A DNA stretch of 64,000 nucleotides, from positions 6,191,321-6,255,320 of the forward strand of contig JALMQS010000061.1 of NCBI GenBank assembly GCA_024734495.1. Reading direction: 5' to 3'. The notes under the pieces are model-generated. The model was not told the DNA's origin and made no database searches. It saw nothing but the letters and a program-made list of their open reading frames with translations. The DNA is from Forficula auricularia. Its lineage: Eukaryota > Arthropoda > Insecta > Dermaptera > Forficulidae. Within the stretch, counting starts at the first letter, position 1. Each line of letters opens with the position of its first letter. Shown here piece after piece: positions 34,519-44,069 of this stretch. The position numbers and the translations under genes are program-made.

Positions 34519-34646
34519 TCATTAGAAGTTTGCGTGTGTTCATCAGAAGAAGGTAAATGAGTGAAGCTTCCATAGCTTGAGGAAAGTAAAGGATCACGCA
34601 ATTGATAAAAAATACACAGAGGTTTTAAAAGATTGCATAAGGAATC
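34519..34646 (-). CDS. Unrecognised Ser/Pro-rich protein, coding exon (2)
   Basis: Exon of 128 nt: acceptor TTTTTATTTTTCAG (strong), donor GTAAGT (strong). It enters in phase 0, reads DSLCNLLKPLCIFYQLRDPL, then LSSSYGSFTHLPSSDEHTQT, and leaves two bases that join exon 3 in frame. The Leu/Cys-rich first half looks like a buried helix. This is the most 5' exon I can support well. The start codon must be further upstream, possibly via the weaker candidates at 36086-36131 and 40212-40316. Confidence 0.78.
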
Positions 34647-35218
34647 CTGAAAAATAAAAATTCACTTAATAATTTAAAATTTTTAAAAGTTTCTTTTTAT
34701 ATATTTTGATTTTGATTTTTTTTTTAATTACTTAATTTAACTTTTTAGATTTATTTAATTTTCTAAGTTAAAAAAAAAAAATAATAATTTTTTTAAGTAT
34801 TAAATGAAAGGCTTATTTTTCATTAGTTTTTTAATTTTAAACAGTGTTTTTTTTTTTGTTTTTTTATTATCAATTTATCCAAATATTTCCGAAATTTTGT
34901 ACAATATTCCTTCTTCAATGAACTCCTAAAATCACTGTACTTGTTCAGTCTTCACAAAAAATTAGAACACAGGGCCACAGAGACATTTCAATTTGTTATT
35001 CTTCATTCTGCCCTCAAAATAATAACAATTTTGTTCATATATATAAATTTATTTTTCATGCTTTAAAGCAGTGTTTCTCAACCTGTGTGCCCTGAGAGAT
35101 TGTCAAATGGGCCGCAAGGGTTTTTGACAAATAATTAAAATTACATGGGTTTTGTAATTTTGAAATAGTATTTGTAATTAGCTCAACAGTTACTAAAAAA
35201 TTATTTTAAAATTAATTT

Positions 35219-35549
35219 CTTAGATCTTAGAAAATTGGAAAAATAATTTATTGAATTCAGTGTTTTAAATTGAATAAGTTTCGTCACTATATTTGCGACT
35301 TCTTCAGCCACTTATTCTTCAACTCACTTTTCTGATATTATTAAATGAATAATTCTATCTTTTTTAATTGATCTTATTCTTAAATATATTAATTTTTCAT
35401 CACAGTTAAAATAAAGAATCACAGAAAGTACAATTGTGTTGAAGAATAAGTCGCTCATAAAGTCGCAAATATAGTGACGAAACGTCCGTCTTATTCAATA
35501 TAAAACTCTGAATTCAATTTATTTATCCAATTTCCTAAGATCTTATAAA
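35219..35549. repeat. Inner fold-back within the hAT element
   Basis: TTAGATCTTAGAAAATTGG at the left and its inverse at the right bound arms of about 95-110 bp, both with GTCGCAAATATAGTGACGAA on one strand. Third level of nesting at this locus. Confidence 0.82.
35273..35313 (-). ncRNA. Hammerhead ribozyme-like motif, damaged
   Basis: Minus strand: AGTGG-CTGAAGA, stem II GTCGC...GTGAC, GAAAC, then TTA instead of GTC. The core sequences are kept but the cleavage triplet is altered. The right-arm partner keeps GAAACGTC but has CTCATAA for CUGANGA. Confidence 0.4.
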
Positions 35550-35972
35550 TTAATTAAATTATGGACACGATTCACCAAAAAATATTTTTAAATTAAATTT
35601 GTGTGCCGCAAATAATTCCAGATATTTTTAGTGTGCCGTCAACCAAAAAAGGTTGAGAAGGTTGAAAGGTTGTTTGCTTTAAAGAACAAGTCAGTCAATA
35701 CATTGTTGTTCTTTAAAGCATCAAAAAGAAATCTATATAAATAAAAAAATTGTTATTATTTTTAGGGCAGAATTAAGAATAACAAATTGAAATTTCTCTG
35801 TGGCCCTGTGTTCTCATTTTTGTGAAGATTGAACAAGTACGGTGATTTTTTGGGTCCACTGAAGAAGGAATATTGTACAAAATTTCCGAAATATTTGGAT
35901 AAATTAATTTAAAAAAAAAACACCATTTAAAATTAAAAAACTGCTGAAAAATAAGCCTTTCATTACTTATAA

Positions 35973-37430
35973 GAATCCTCAGCACCACCGGGAATCGAGA
36001 TAATTTTTTTTATTTAATGCCAATTAAAAGTATAAAGAAGATTTGATTTACTTTCGTGCCACAATTATTATACATGATAATCTACAGGTAGTTGTTGGTG
36101 CCAGCCTGAGACTTCCGCGGTGACCTGCTTCCTTAGTTTATCAACTTAGAACAATCAATAAAAGATTTTTATGTTACACCTCCTAATGAAATTATTATCA
36201 TTGTGAATTTATTGTTCACTTCCCCTGAATAAATATTTACTTCACTATGAATTTTAAGCAATATTATTTCAAGTTTAATATTTATATAAATATATATTTT
36301 TTTTAGTTTCCAAATATTCAAAGTATTTAAAAAAAAATTAGTAAATAATTTATTTAGTATTTTAACACTTTAAAGAAATATCCAATGATTAGCAATAACA
36401 CATTTATTTGAACACTTTTCCAAAGGTGCGTCTAAACAGTTTGCCGTTCGAAAGGCAACTGACTATTTAGAGACCGACATCGATTCATTGTGGAGACATC
36501 ACGTCCTATCATTGGAATTGTTCTATTTGGCAACTAACTTTTTTAATAAATTAATATTACAAATGTAATCACAAATCAATAATTTATTTTTTAAGAATTA
36601 ATCATTTAATAGATTTTTTTTAATTATGTACAAGCTTCTGTGTCGAGTTATTACGGAATTCTTCATTTTATTTATTTCCTGGTCAATCAATTGTTCAAAT
36701 TTGCTCATATTTCATATTTTTATGTCAAAATATATTATCCATTAAGTCAGTTAAGCACAAAGTATATAGATACTAATTGCATTTTTGCAATTTAAAAAAA
36801 GTTTGTCTTGTACTCCTACAAAGGGCTTGCCTGATTTTCTAATATAAAAAACTTTTTATAAGAAGATATGGATAAAAAAAATGAAAATTCCTCTCTCAAC
36901 CAAAAAATAACATTTGTCAAAGTTAATAACAAGACTCTTGACCATAAAATGCTTAACATATCAAAATCGTCTAAGCAAGGACCAAATTGGAATTTTTTTT
37001 ACAATTTTAATTCTTTGAAATATTACACACTCTTGATATAAAAATATTTTTAATTTTTGACCCTCCTATCATCTGAAAATTCTAATTTCCAGATGCAGTG
37101 GTTTTCAACCATTTTATTTATGTGTTCCAATACGACCAAAACCAAACTCATAAATCTAAGAAAACATTCACTCAAAAAAATAAACATTATCCAAGTCACT
37201 TTTTTTTATTTTAAAAATATAATTACATTATCTGAAAATAAAAAAATAAAAATTCTCGATCAACAAGAACAAAAAATCAAAAAAATGAAGAAAAAGAAAA
37301 AAATGAGAAGAGAATAAAAAATTTCAAAAACCGCAAAAAATTGAAGATTTTTTTTCTTCTAAAATATGAAAACAATTTTGAAGAGCATCCTTTAATTTTC
37401 ATTCTAATATAAAGAATATATTTTTTTGCC
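35973..37430. other. Upstream intron or intergenic stretch
   Basis: AT-rich; apart from the candidate micro-exon at 36086-36131 I see nothing I can support. A short open frame near 37057-37317 is Lys-rich low-complexity and not credible as a gene. Confidence 0.4.
36086..36131 (-). CDS. Candidate 5' micro-exon (1) of the minus-strand gene
   Basis: A GC-rich 46-nt patch: acceptor CTAAG, donor GTAGAT. Frame KQVTAEVSGWHQQLP exits in phase 0, which would join exon 2 directly (…HQQLP/DSLCNLL…). Enters needing one base. The donor and frame fit, but the acceptor is mediocre and the exon is tiny, so this is tentative. Confidence 0.35.
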
Positions 37431-37508
37431 TTTCGGCCCTTCTAGCCATCAGCCAATTTACGATACTATTATTTAATTATGACTTCTATGTATGGATCAG
37501 ATTTTTAG

Positions 37509-37577
37509 CTGGTTGACTCGAGTCGGATTCGAACCCGGGTCCACTTGATTAGCAGGCTTGTACGCTAACCCGACCCC
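37509..37577 (-). mobile_element. tRNA-like SINE head
   Basis: Minus strand: GGGTTAGCGTACAAGCCTGC, TAATCAAGTGG, then CCCGGGTTCGAATCCGACTC with a perfect B box. The surrounding arms do not pair into a full cloverleaf and a SINE-like body follows, so I call it a retroposon. Confidence 0.6.
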
Positions 37578-37864
37578 CATAAAGAATATTTTACTGAATA
37601 TTTAATTAATATTACATTATTAATTTAAATTTTGAATATTAAAGTGAAAATTAAAATTATCACGAAAAACGAATAAAATTAAAAAATTCGAATAAGCAAG
37701 AAACAAAATTGAAAAAATATGAAAAAAAAAGAAAATTTCATTTTATTTTCTTCGATCTTTAAAAGATATGAAAAAAATTTCGAAAGGCCTACTTTTATCT
37801 TCTTCCGTACAATATAAATATTTATCAGAAATTAATGAAGCTTTACTAAAAATTGAATATGTTG

Positions 37865-37909
37865 GTAAACTGAAGATAAAGGCAAATCTTTAGAAACTCT
37901 AGTCTCAAA
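37865..37909 (+). ncRNA. Solitary hammerhead ribozyme-like motif
   Basis: CTGAAGA, stem II TAAAG-GCAAAT-CTTTA (5 bp, perfect), GAAAC-TCTA-GTC-TCA. The full core is present with a looped stem III (UCUA). Unlike most copies here it has no inverted partner nearby. Stem I is weak. Confidence 0.55.
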
Positions 37910-38355
37910 TCATAAATGACCCGACTTTTATCAATGTCTGTATTACCAGATATCTCTTGAGTATCACTATAGTGTTGAGAACTGCTGCCCTTAATTAATC
38001 ATCCAATTAAAATTTTATTATTGTATAATATTTTGATTTCGGCTAAAATCATTACATATTGTAAATTTCTTTGAATCTTGTTTAGCCTAGGAGCTACAAT
38101 ATCGTGACAAACATACATCATAGTGCGACTAATAAAATTCCATTTTACATTTGTACAAAATCCAAAAATTCGTACATATCTAAAGACCATTAATAATGAT
38201 TGACTTTTTTGACGTAAGTTGGTGAAATATTATTATATTTTCAAACGAATAGCATTGAATGAATGCATTTCCAAATTTCTTGCGACTGATAATTCAACAC
38301 AAGGAATAAAGGTAGATAGGTAGGTGTATTAAAGTGAATTCTTTGAAGAATTTAA

Positions 38356-39008
38356 TTAATTTAAGAAGTGAATTTAATTTTATTTAGAAACAAATCTAAT
38401 ATTTTAGTAGAAATATTTTTACATTGCATATCAGAGGGTTTCGTCCCCTTGGAAATCGAACCCAAACGCTAACTAGTTTTCCGGGCCGTTAGCCAAACCC
38501 TTAAGACAAATCTCTCTCCGATATGCAACATATACAATACATATAAGAAATAAAGCAGCAAATTTTTCACTCCCTTCAACTCAAAGGGAATAGCAAAAAA
38601 TCAGGCTAAACTGAAAAAAGTTTTCAGTATCGGGTCCTTTATTTAAATAATTAGTGTAAAGATTTAAGCATCTTTTTTGAGTTTCTTTTTTTGAAAAAAG
38701 ATGGAATTTTGAAAAAAAAATTTTGCTGCTTTATTTCTTATATATGTTGCATATCGGAGAGAGATTTGTCTTAATATAAGGGTTTGGCTAACGGCCCGGA
38801 AAGCTAGTTAGAGCTTGGGTTCGATTCCCAAGGGGACGAAACCCTCTGACAAGCAATGCAAAAATATTTCTACCAAAACCCCAGATTTGTTTCCTAAATA
38901 AAATTAAATTCACTTCTTAATATTATATAATTGGGTTGATTTTTGAAAAAATTTCATATTTTTTCAAAAAAAGAAACTCAAAAAAGATGCATAAATCTTT
39001 ACACTAAT
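38356..39008. repeat. Interleaved inverted repeats (A-C-A'-C')
   Basis: A (about 38356-38560, AAGAAGTGAATTTAATTTTA) is inverted at about 38720-38925. C (about 38645-38705, TTAGTGTAAAGATTTAAGCA) lies between them and is inverted at about 38955-39008, outside A'. The order matches that at 33304-33965. A and A' contain a tRNA-like segment. Confidence 0.82.
38786..38845 (+). mobile_element. tRNA-like SINE head
   Basis: GGCTAACGGCCCGGAAAGC, TAGTTAGAGC, TTGGGTTCGATTCCCAAG: A-box-like and B-box sequences. An inverted copy is at about 38440-38510. Not a plausible tRNA gene because the acceptor ends do not pair. Confidence 0.55.
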
Positions 39009-39480
39009 TAATTAATTTATTTATACCACTTTTATTAGATTATCATAGAAAACATAAACACAAAGTTTATATATAACAACGTCTTAACGTTTCCAATTCC
39101 AATTTCCAATCCTTATATTAGTTTAATAAATTTATTAATTCCTTAAACTACGAAAATAAAATAAATGATGAGTGAATTAAAAATAAGAATATTTAAATAA
39201 TTAATGATATTCATAATAATATCTGTTATTTACCCTAGTGAATAAATAAAACAAATCTTTTTAAATAAGAAATCAAACCTTCCGTTAAACAGGAAATGCA
39301 TTTGTTTCTTATTTTAGAAACTAACGGCCATGATGAGTTTATTACGACGAACATAAAACACTCTTGGAATTATAAATAAGTTTTTTTTCGCAATCTAAAA
39401 ATTAGAATTTGATGATTATAAAATATTTAAGAATATATCTTTAAAGTTGATTTTTAGTTAAAACAACGTTTCGGTCTACT

Positions 39481-39646
39481 CGAGGGGTGGACAGCGACCT
39501 AATATCGTGTACACCTAGTTCCACATCCACTTTCATTTCCAAGTAGAAGACAATAGATAAAGAGACATTATCTAATTAATTCCAAAATAATTCCACATAA
39601 TCCCAAAGACGGTGTACACATAATTCCAATCGCGGTTCACCCCTCG
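39481..39646. mobile_element. hAT-type MITE, family 2, copy 2
   Basis: CGAGGGGTGGACAGCGAC start and ATCGCGGTTCACCCCTCG end, flanked by a perfect 8-bp duplication GGTCTACT (39473-39480 and 39647-39654). The reverse-orientation partner of 28116-28269. The target itself reads AACGTTTCGGTCTAC, the GAAAC half of a decayed hammerhead unit, so it landed in one. Confidence 0.87.
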
Positions 39647-40211
39647 GGTCTACTATACTTACAGTTTAAGTGAATTCAATATTTGAAAAAAGTAAGACTT
39701 GTTTCACTTTTTTAGTGGAGAGAGGAATTTACTGATTTATTAAAGAACTAAAGTACTTCTTTATAACAAAATAAATAAATAAATAAAATGTACAAAAAAT
39801 AAATAAAAAAGCTAGTAGGATTCCATAGAGTGGTGGGAGGCTTTTTCTTGGCAAATAGCGCTAAATAATAATTGTACATTCTAAAATGTTTAATAAAATT
39901 TTAAAAAAACTTTTCAACAGTACAGTAATTGATAGAGTAAGCGAAAACTTTTCATTAGTTTCTTTATAGTCCAGCCAAATTACGATTTTAACAGGAAATA
40001 ATTCTCGGTAAGGATTTTATTTATTTATATTATAAAAATTTTAACCTTTTCCCACGATATAGACTTGTGCGGAAATTTATAATAAATTAAAAAATATTAA
40101 AAAGTTCTAGACGTCTTTATAATTATAAACTTGGTAAAATTTTACACTAATTGCATATATTATTTGTAAATTTACGGGAATTAATTTTGAATTAAGCGGC
40201 GGCGGCTTTAC
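39647..40211. other. Upstream stretch, nothing recognised
   Basis: AT-rich sequence; no exon or repeat boundary that I can support. Confidence 0.4.
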
Positions 40212-40316
40212 GCTATCAAAATTGAAAATGTGCGTGGAGCGCTCTCTGCTCAGCGGTGGCTGCTTGGCTTTGATTAACGCAAAAATAATTTCAGATTCAA
40301 GATTCTCGGTTGGCAT
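40212..40316 (-). CDS. Candidate first coding exon, minus strand
   Basis: ATG at 40316 opens 35 codons (MPTENLESEIIFALIKAKQP, PLSRERSTHIFNFDS) to a donor-like GTAAAG, exiting in phase 0. The region is GC-richer and lies just downstream of a TATA-like box. It could be the start of the long minus-strand gene, but the phase does not fit the candidate micro-exon at 36086-36131 (it does fit exon 2 directly). An upstream ATG at about 40327 opens a short overlapping uORF. Low confidence. Confidence 0.27.
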
Positions 40317-40460
40317 CGGTTACGCATGTGCAGAAACCAATTTCAATTAACTCTGTGTAAAAGGCTTTCTTAAAAGATTGATATTTTCAGAGGTTTTTAT
40401 ATCTCGGTTGGCTTCGGTTCGGTTGGCTTCGGTTACGCATGCGCACAAACCTATTTTCTA
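40310..40460 (-). promoter_or_regulatory. Candidate promoter with NRF1-like sites and TATA box
   Basis: On the minus strand GCGCATGCGT (NRF1-like palindrome) at about 40440, tandem AACCGAAGCC/AACCGA repeats, GATATAAAAACC at about 40395-40405 (TATA-like), then a second copy, GCACATGCGTAACCGA, at about 40320-40335. It lies in the gap between the minus-strand gene and the plus-strand CCDC28 gene, where a divergent promoter is expected. Confidence 0.4.
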
Positions 40461-41054
40461 GCTGAATGGAAAAGAGGGAAAGCAATTTTCCCCTCAACTT
40501 CCACTAATGAATAAGAACTCGCTCGCTTGCATTCGCACTAGATAAATAAATAAAACGTTGACAACTTCAATATAAGCAAATATTGATGCAGGGGCCGTGG
40601 AGCTCTTTGTAAACGCCAAAGAGAGCACAAAATATATAGAATATAATAATAATAGGCCAATAATTTATTTTCATTTAAAACTATAATTTAAATGGATTCT
40701 TATTCCAACCCGAATTGTGAAAATATAAACAAAGTATTTTTTATTTTAATTTTGTGAGTATAAATTGTAAATTTCAATGTACGTATGTTCATAAAAAGAG
40801 AAACAAAGAGGTTGTCCTCTGCTTGATGCAAATAAACATACACACATATATATATCAAATATATATATAGGTATATGTATATATATTATTTATTTGTTTG
40901 AGACTATAGTTTCGAAGGCTTGGCCCTAATCAAAAGTCTTTTTTAATTATAAATATTATTTTTCATGGGGTCAGTATAGCGTAGATATGGAAAAAAATTT
41001 CCTCCTTTTTTAGATAAAATGTTCTAATATTTTTATTTACTTTTAGTATAATAC

Positions 41055-41640
41055 TAGCTGCAAGGCCCGCCTTCGGCGGCCCTCTTGCTAGCCGGGAGGC
41101 TCGCCCCTAGACCCCCGCACTTCAAACCCCACTCCCCCCCCTGAAACCCACCCACACCACCACCCCAATGTAGCAGACAAAACCTTAATTTTATATATAG
41201 AGAAAATTTAATTTAAATTGGTAACCATGACGACTGTTTTTGTTGGGGGACAGACATAGATACATACAGAGGCAGGCACAAATGCCTTTTAGTAGTATGT
41301 GATATAGGTACAGATACAGAGAGGATTGCCCTTTAGTACCCTGGACCCCCACATCCCTGACTCCCCACCCCCTGGACCCCAACCCCCACTCCCTGGGGGC
41401 CGGACAAACATAGCTATATATACAGGCACAAATGCCCTTTAGTAGCCCCCTGGATATAGGCACAGACACAGAAAGAAATACCCTTTAATACCTGTCAACC
41501 CCCACTCCCTGGACCCCACCTCCCTAAGGGGGGGGGCATAGGTACATAGGTAGGTACAGAAGCAGGCACAAATGCGCTTTAGTAGTATAGGATACTAATT
41601 AATTAAATGTTTTTTCTAGGAGACGGACTGATAGTCAATT
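41055..41640. repeat. GC-rich repeat with degenerate internal duplications
   Basis: Begins ACTAGCTGCAAGGCCCGCC, a phrase like the 5' ends of some insect non-LTR elements, then C-rich sequence. A unit with ATAGGTACATA / CAGGCACAAATGC / CCTTTAGTAG recurs four times. No coding. Confidence 0.5.
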
Positions 41641-41942
41641 TAAAACTGTAAAAAGAAAAATTTTAAATTAAATATTTTATTGCGAATCATCTTTTTATTT
41701 ATCCTTGGACTGTCTTCAATCTGTTTTAATTTTTTTTTTACCTATAGGGTCCGGGCGAAGTGCCGGGTATTTCATTTAGTTTAAATTAGCAGTTTTAAGA
41801 AAATAAATTATAACAAAGGAAATAGTTAGCCCAAAAATATGATAGAAAGACGAAGTGAACCATTTGTTTAAATAATTAAAGAAAAAGAGAGATCATATCT
41901 ATACTATTATTTAAATTTGCCCCTAATAAATCAGCTGCTAGT

Positions 41943-41948
41943 CACGTG
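41943..41948 (+). promoter_or_regulatory. CACGTG E-box upstream of CCDC28
   Basis: A palindromic E-box 80 bp upstream of the CCDC28 ATG; it may lie in the promoter or 5' UTR. A single hexamer is weak evidence. Confidence 0.25.
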
Positions 41949-42027
41949 CTTGTTTAAGAAAAGCCTCCCGATATGTCAACACAACAAATACACACCAACG
42001 TTAATTAACAAATAAAACGTAATAACC

Positions 42028-42165
42028 ATGAACGAACCAAGTGGAGAATTGCAGCATTTAGTTCCTCAAGAGCAAGATGAGCTACCTGTGACTCCGCCGC
42101 CTCTGAGCACAGCCCATGGGATCTCAACGGGCAACCCTCTATCCCCAACCTCGCCCAGCACCAAG
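42028..42165 (+). CDS. CCDC28: CCDC28 family protein, exon 1
   Basis: ATG in a good context (TAACCATGA) opens 46 codons, MNEPSGELQHLVPQEQDELP, then Pro/Ser-rich VTPPPLSTAHG and LSPTSPSTK, to donor GTATAT in phase 0. The whole gene encodes about 268 residues over five exons. CCDC28 proteins (A and B in vertebrates) have a variable low-complexity N-terminus and a conserved C-terminal coiled coil. CCDC28B modifies Bardet-Biedl syndrome, acts in ciliogenesis and binds the mTORC2 subunit SIN1. This exon is the variable part; the assignment comes from exons 4-5. Confidence 0.85.
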
Positions 42166-42367
42166 GTATATAATTAATCACCCCACTTAATGAGGAAAAA
42201 CAAACATCTACGTATTATAAAATCATTTAAAAATTTAGAAATAGAAACAGTCTAATTCAGGAGTCCCCAAACTACGACCCGGCTCTTGAAATTTGTCCAC
42301 CGGTCCGCGGCTACTACAGAATTAATTCAAAAATATTCACTATATTAAATATTAATGCCATATAATA

Positions 42368-42650
42368 GCCTAGTGCCTGGAGCACCGAGCGATGCTCGGT
42401 AACTTTTGACCTCTAAATAGCTTAAGTTTCAAATTTCAAGGCTCTGCGACTTCCGAAGACGAGATATGAACGATTAAAATATTTATTTTGCGACATGACT
42501 AATCTACACCCCCTTCCTTTATTTCAATCGGATTAAAATTTATACACGACTAATAACTCATGAGACTTGATAAGTTCACCAATTTTTAGCGAAATCGTTA
42601 GAGCCGTTTTCGAGAAACCGATTATATATATATACAAGAATTGGTCGTTT
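42368..42650 (+). mobile_element. Short non-LTR/SINE-like element with terminal hairpin
   Basis: Opens with GCACCGAGCGATGCTCGGTA, a 7-bp hairpin, and ends GTTAGAGCCGTTTTCGAGAA, an AT repeat, then ACAAGAATTG. The same start and end recur at 42676-42722 (start only), 53905-53945 (start) and 55378-55474 (end). The 3' phrase resembles the conserved tail of RTE-type LINEs and their SINEs. About 285 bp with no frame. Confidence 0.65.
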
Positions 42651-42675
42651 AAAATAACAAGATTAATATAATTTC

Positions 42676-42722
42676 CAGTACCTGGGCACCGACCGATGCT
42701 CGGTAACTTTTTGCTTCAGTTA
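42676..42722 (+). repeat. Truncated second copy of the hairpin-start element
   Basis: TACCTGGGCACCGACCGATGCTCGGTAACT repeats the start of the preceding element (given here only as the shared GATGCTCGGTAACTTTT phrase). A C-rich/CAC microsatellite follows at about 42725-42790. Confidence 0.6.
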
Positions 42723-43660
42723 AAAACTATAGATTAATCCCTGGACCCCCCCCCCACCACCACCACCACCACATCTCCCCCACCATCGCTCCCGCCCCTC
42801 ACCCAGTTTTTCCATTTCAAGCCTTGTAGTGGCCTACAGATTATGTGTATATTTGTATAGGTATATAAATAAATACCGTATAATAATTTTTTTAAATTAA
42901 ATAATTTTTTAATTCATCAATTAAATTGCCAAATTCTAATATAGAAAAAATACGTTTATGGGATTTAAAACTCGATTTTTAATTAAATAAATTGTCTAAC
43001 TTTTAAAATATATAATATATATATAATAATACTACGATATAGGAGTATTTTATCTAGATGTAACTCCAAAATTGTAATAGCTAAAAATCTGAAAATTCTG
43101 AAGGATAACTACTATTATAAGGATAAAGTCTATAGAGTTTCAAATTTTTTGAAACATTACTTTGGCCGGAATAAGAAATTGATCGTTCCATGCCAAAAAC
43201 CCCATGTTATTTAGATGAGAGACTTAATCGCTGTGTAGCACTAGGTTAAAATTTAGATAGAGACTTGAAATTTGGGGGATAATTTTTTTTTTATTTATTT
43301 CTAACCATATGAGGCCCTGTCAGCGTAAATATTCGAAAATATCCAAAATAAGGAGCACCCTAATACATACCGTATAATATAATATACCGAATATAAATAT
43401 CTCTCATTTGCTGCAACACCGACATAACTCAAAAAACTGTGATTTTCCTGGAGGATCTTTATACACTTTTGACGTGTAATAACTTGATATAATATTATTC
43501 AATCGAAAATAATTTATCAGCATGTTTTATTGAAAGTATACAATATAAAAGAAGAAAATTGAAAGTTTTTTTGCCGAGAGAAGCAGAATTTTTATATATT
43601 GAAGGAGACAATAAAAGAGTGTGTCTTCTGCTGGAATTATAAATTTTATTTATTTATAAC

Positions 43661-43703
43661 GAGACTAGAGTTTCGAGGGCTTTGTCCTCTTCATCAGTCT
43701 ATT
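43661..43703 (-). ncRNA. Hammerhead ribozyme-like motif, family A left arm
   Basis: Minus strand: GACTGATGA, stem II GAGG-ACAAAG-CCCTC, GAAAC-TCTA-GTC-TCG. Complete core with a 4-nt stem III loop. Antisense to CCDC28. Confidence 0.58.
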
Positions 43704-43741
43704 ACAATAATTATATAAATTAATTCCTGTGAATCCATTGT

Positions 43742-43789
43742 AATAGACTGATGAAGAGAGCAAAGCCCTCGAAACTCTAGTCTCGTTAT
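43742..43789 (+). ncRNA. Hammerhead ribozyme-like motif in sense in CCDC28 intron 1
   Basis: GACTGATGA, stem II GAG-AGCAAAGCC-CTC, GAAAC-TCTA-GTC-TCG. Complete core with a looped stem III. It lies in intron 1 of CCDC28 on the transcribed strand, so it would be made with every pre-mRNA. Confidence 0.6.
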
Positions 43790-44069
43790 AAATAAATAAA
43801 ATTTATAATTCCAGCGGAAGACACACTCTTTTATTGTCTCCTTCAATAAAAGAAGAAGTTATTTTCCAATGAATATATCAAGTTATTTCAGTTTCCTGAA
43901 AAATCACAGTTTTTGAGTTATTGAGTTGTTGCAACAAATGTATATATACACATACGCCTCTACACCCTTTCGATTGATCAATTTTCCCTTTTCTTCGGTA
44001 ATGCAAGGTTCTTTCGAGATCCATAGGGGCTGCATCTTCCTTCTTGCATTCAATTTCAGTAAAAAAAAA

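Larger units (their letters stand above)
35069..35676. mobile_element. hAT-type element nested in a fold-back
   Basis: Starts CAGTGTTTCTCAACCTG and is flanked by a perfect 8-bp duplication CTTTAAAG (35061-35068 and 35677-35684). The right terminus is scrambled by short repeats of GGTTGA. No transposase. It entered the existing fold-back and was then entered by a second one. Confidence 0.82.
34795..35972. repeat. Outer fold-back (~275-bp arms) split by a hAT element
   Basis: Left arm 34795-35066 and right arm 35685-35972 are inverted copies (TGAAAGGCTTATTTTTCATT at one end, AATTTGTTATTCTT further in). The loop is filled by a hAT-type element (35069-35676), which itself contains another fold-back (35219-35549). 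The right arm holds CACTGAAGAAGGAATATTG...TTTCCGAAATA, a decayed hammerhead block. Confidence 0.87.
43561..43853. repeat. Fold-back family A, copy 2 (complete)
   Basis: Same element as 27781-28054, complete with both inner hammerheads. Arms of about 140 bp are inverted copies, ending inward in GTCTATTACAATAATTATAT. High similarity between two loci 15.8 kb apart points to fairly recent dispersal. Confidence 0.88.
43404..43940. repeat. Outer fold-back surrounding family A copy 2
   Basis: GCTGCAACACCGACATAACTC at about 43410 and CACAGTTTTTGAGTTATTGA at about 43910 are inverted relatives, as are TAACTTGATATAAT and ATATATCAAGTTA further in. The family A unit 43561-43853 occupies the loop, so this is again fold-back within fold-back. 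Confidence 0.7.

Noticed and set aside
37057..37317. 86-residue Lys-rich plus-strand frame
   Set aside because: Low-complexity A-rich sequence; no splice or family evidence.
41191..41469. 92-residue minus-strand frame with repeated YLYLY segments
   Set aside because: It follows the degenerate duplications of a GC-rich repeat; translation of repeats, not a gene.
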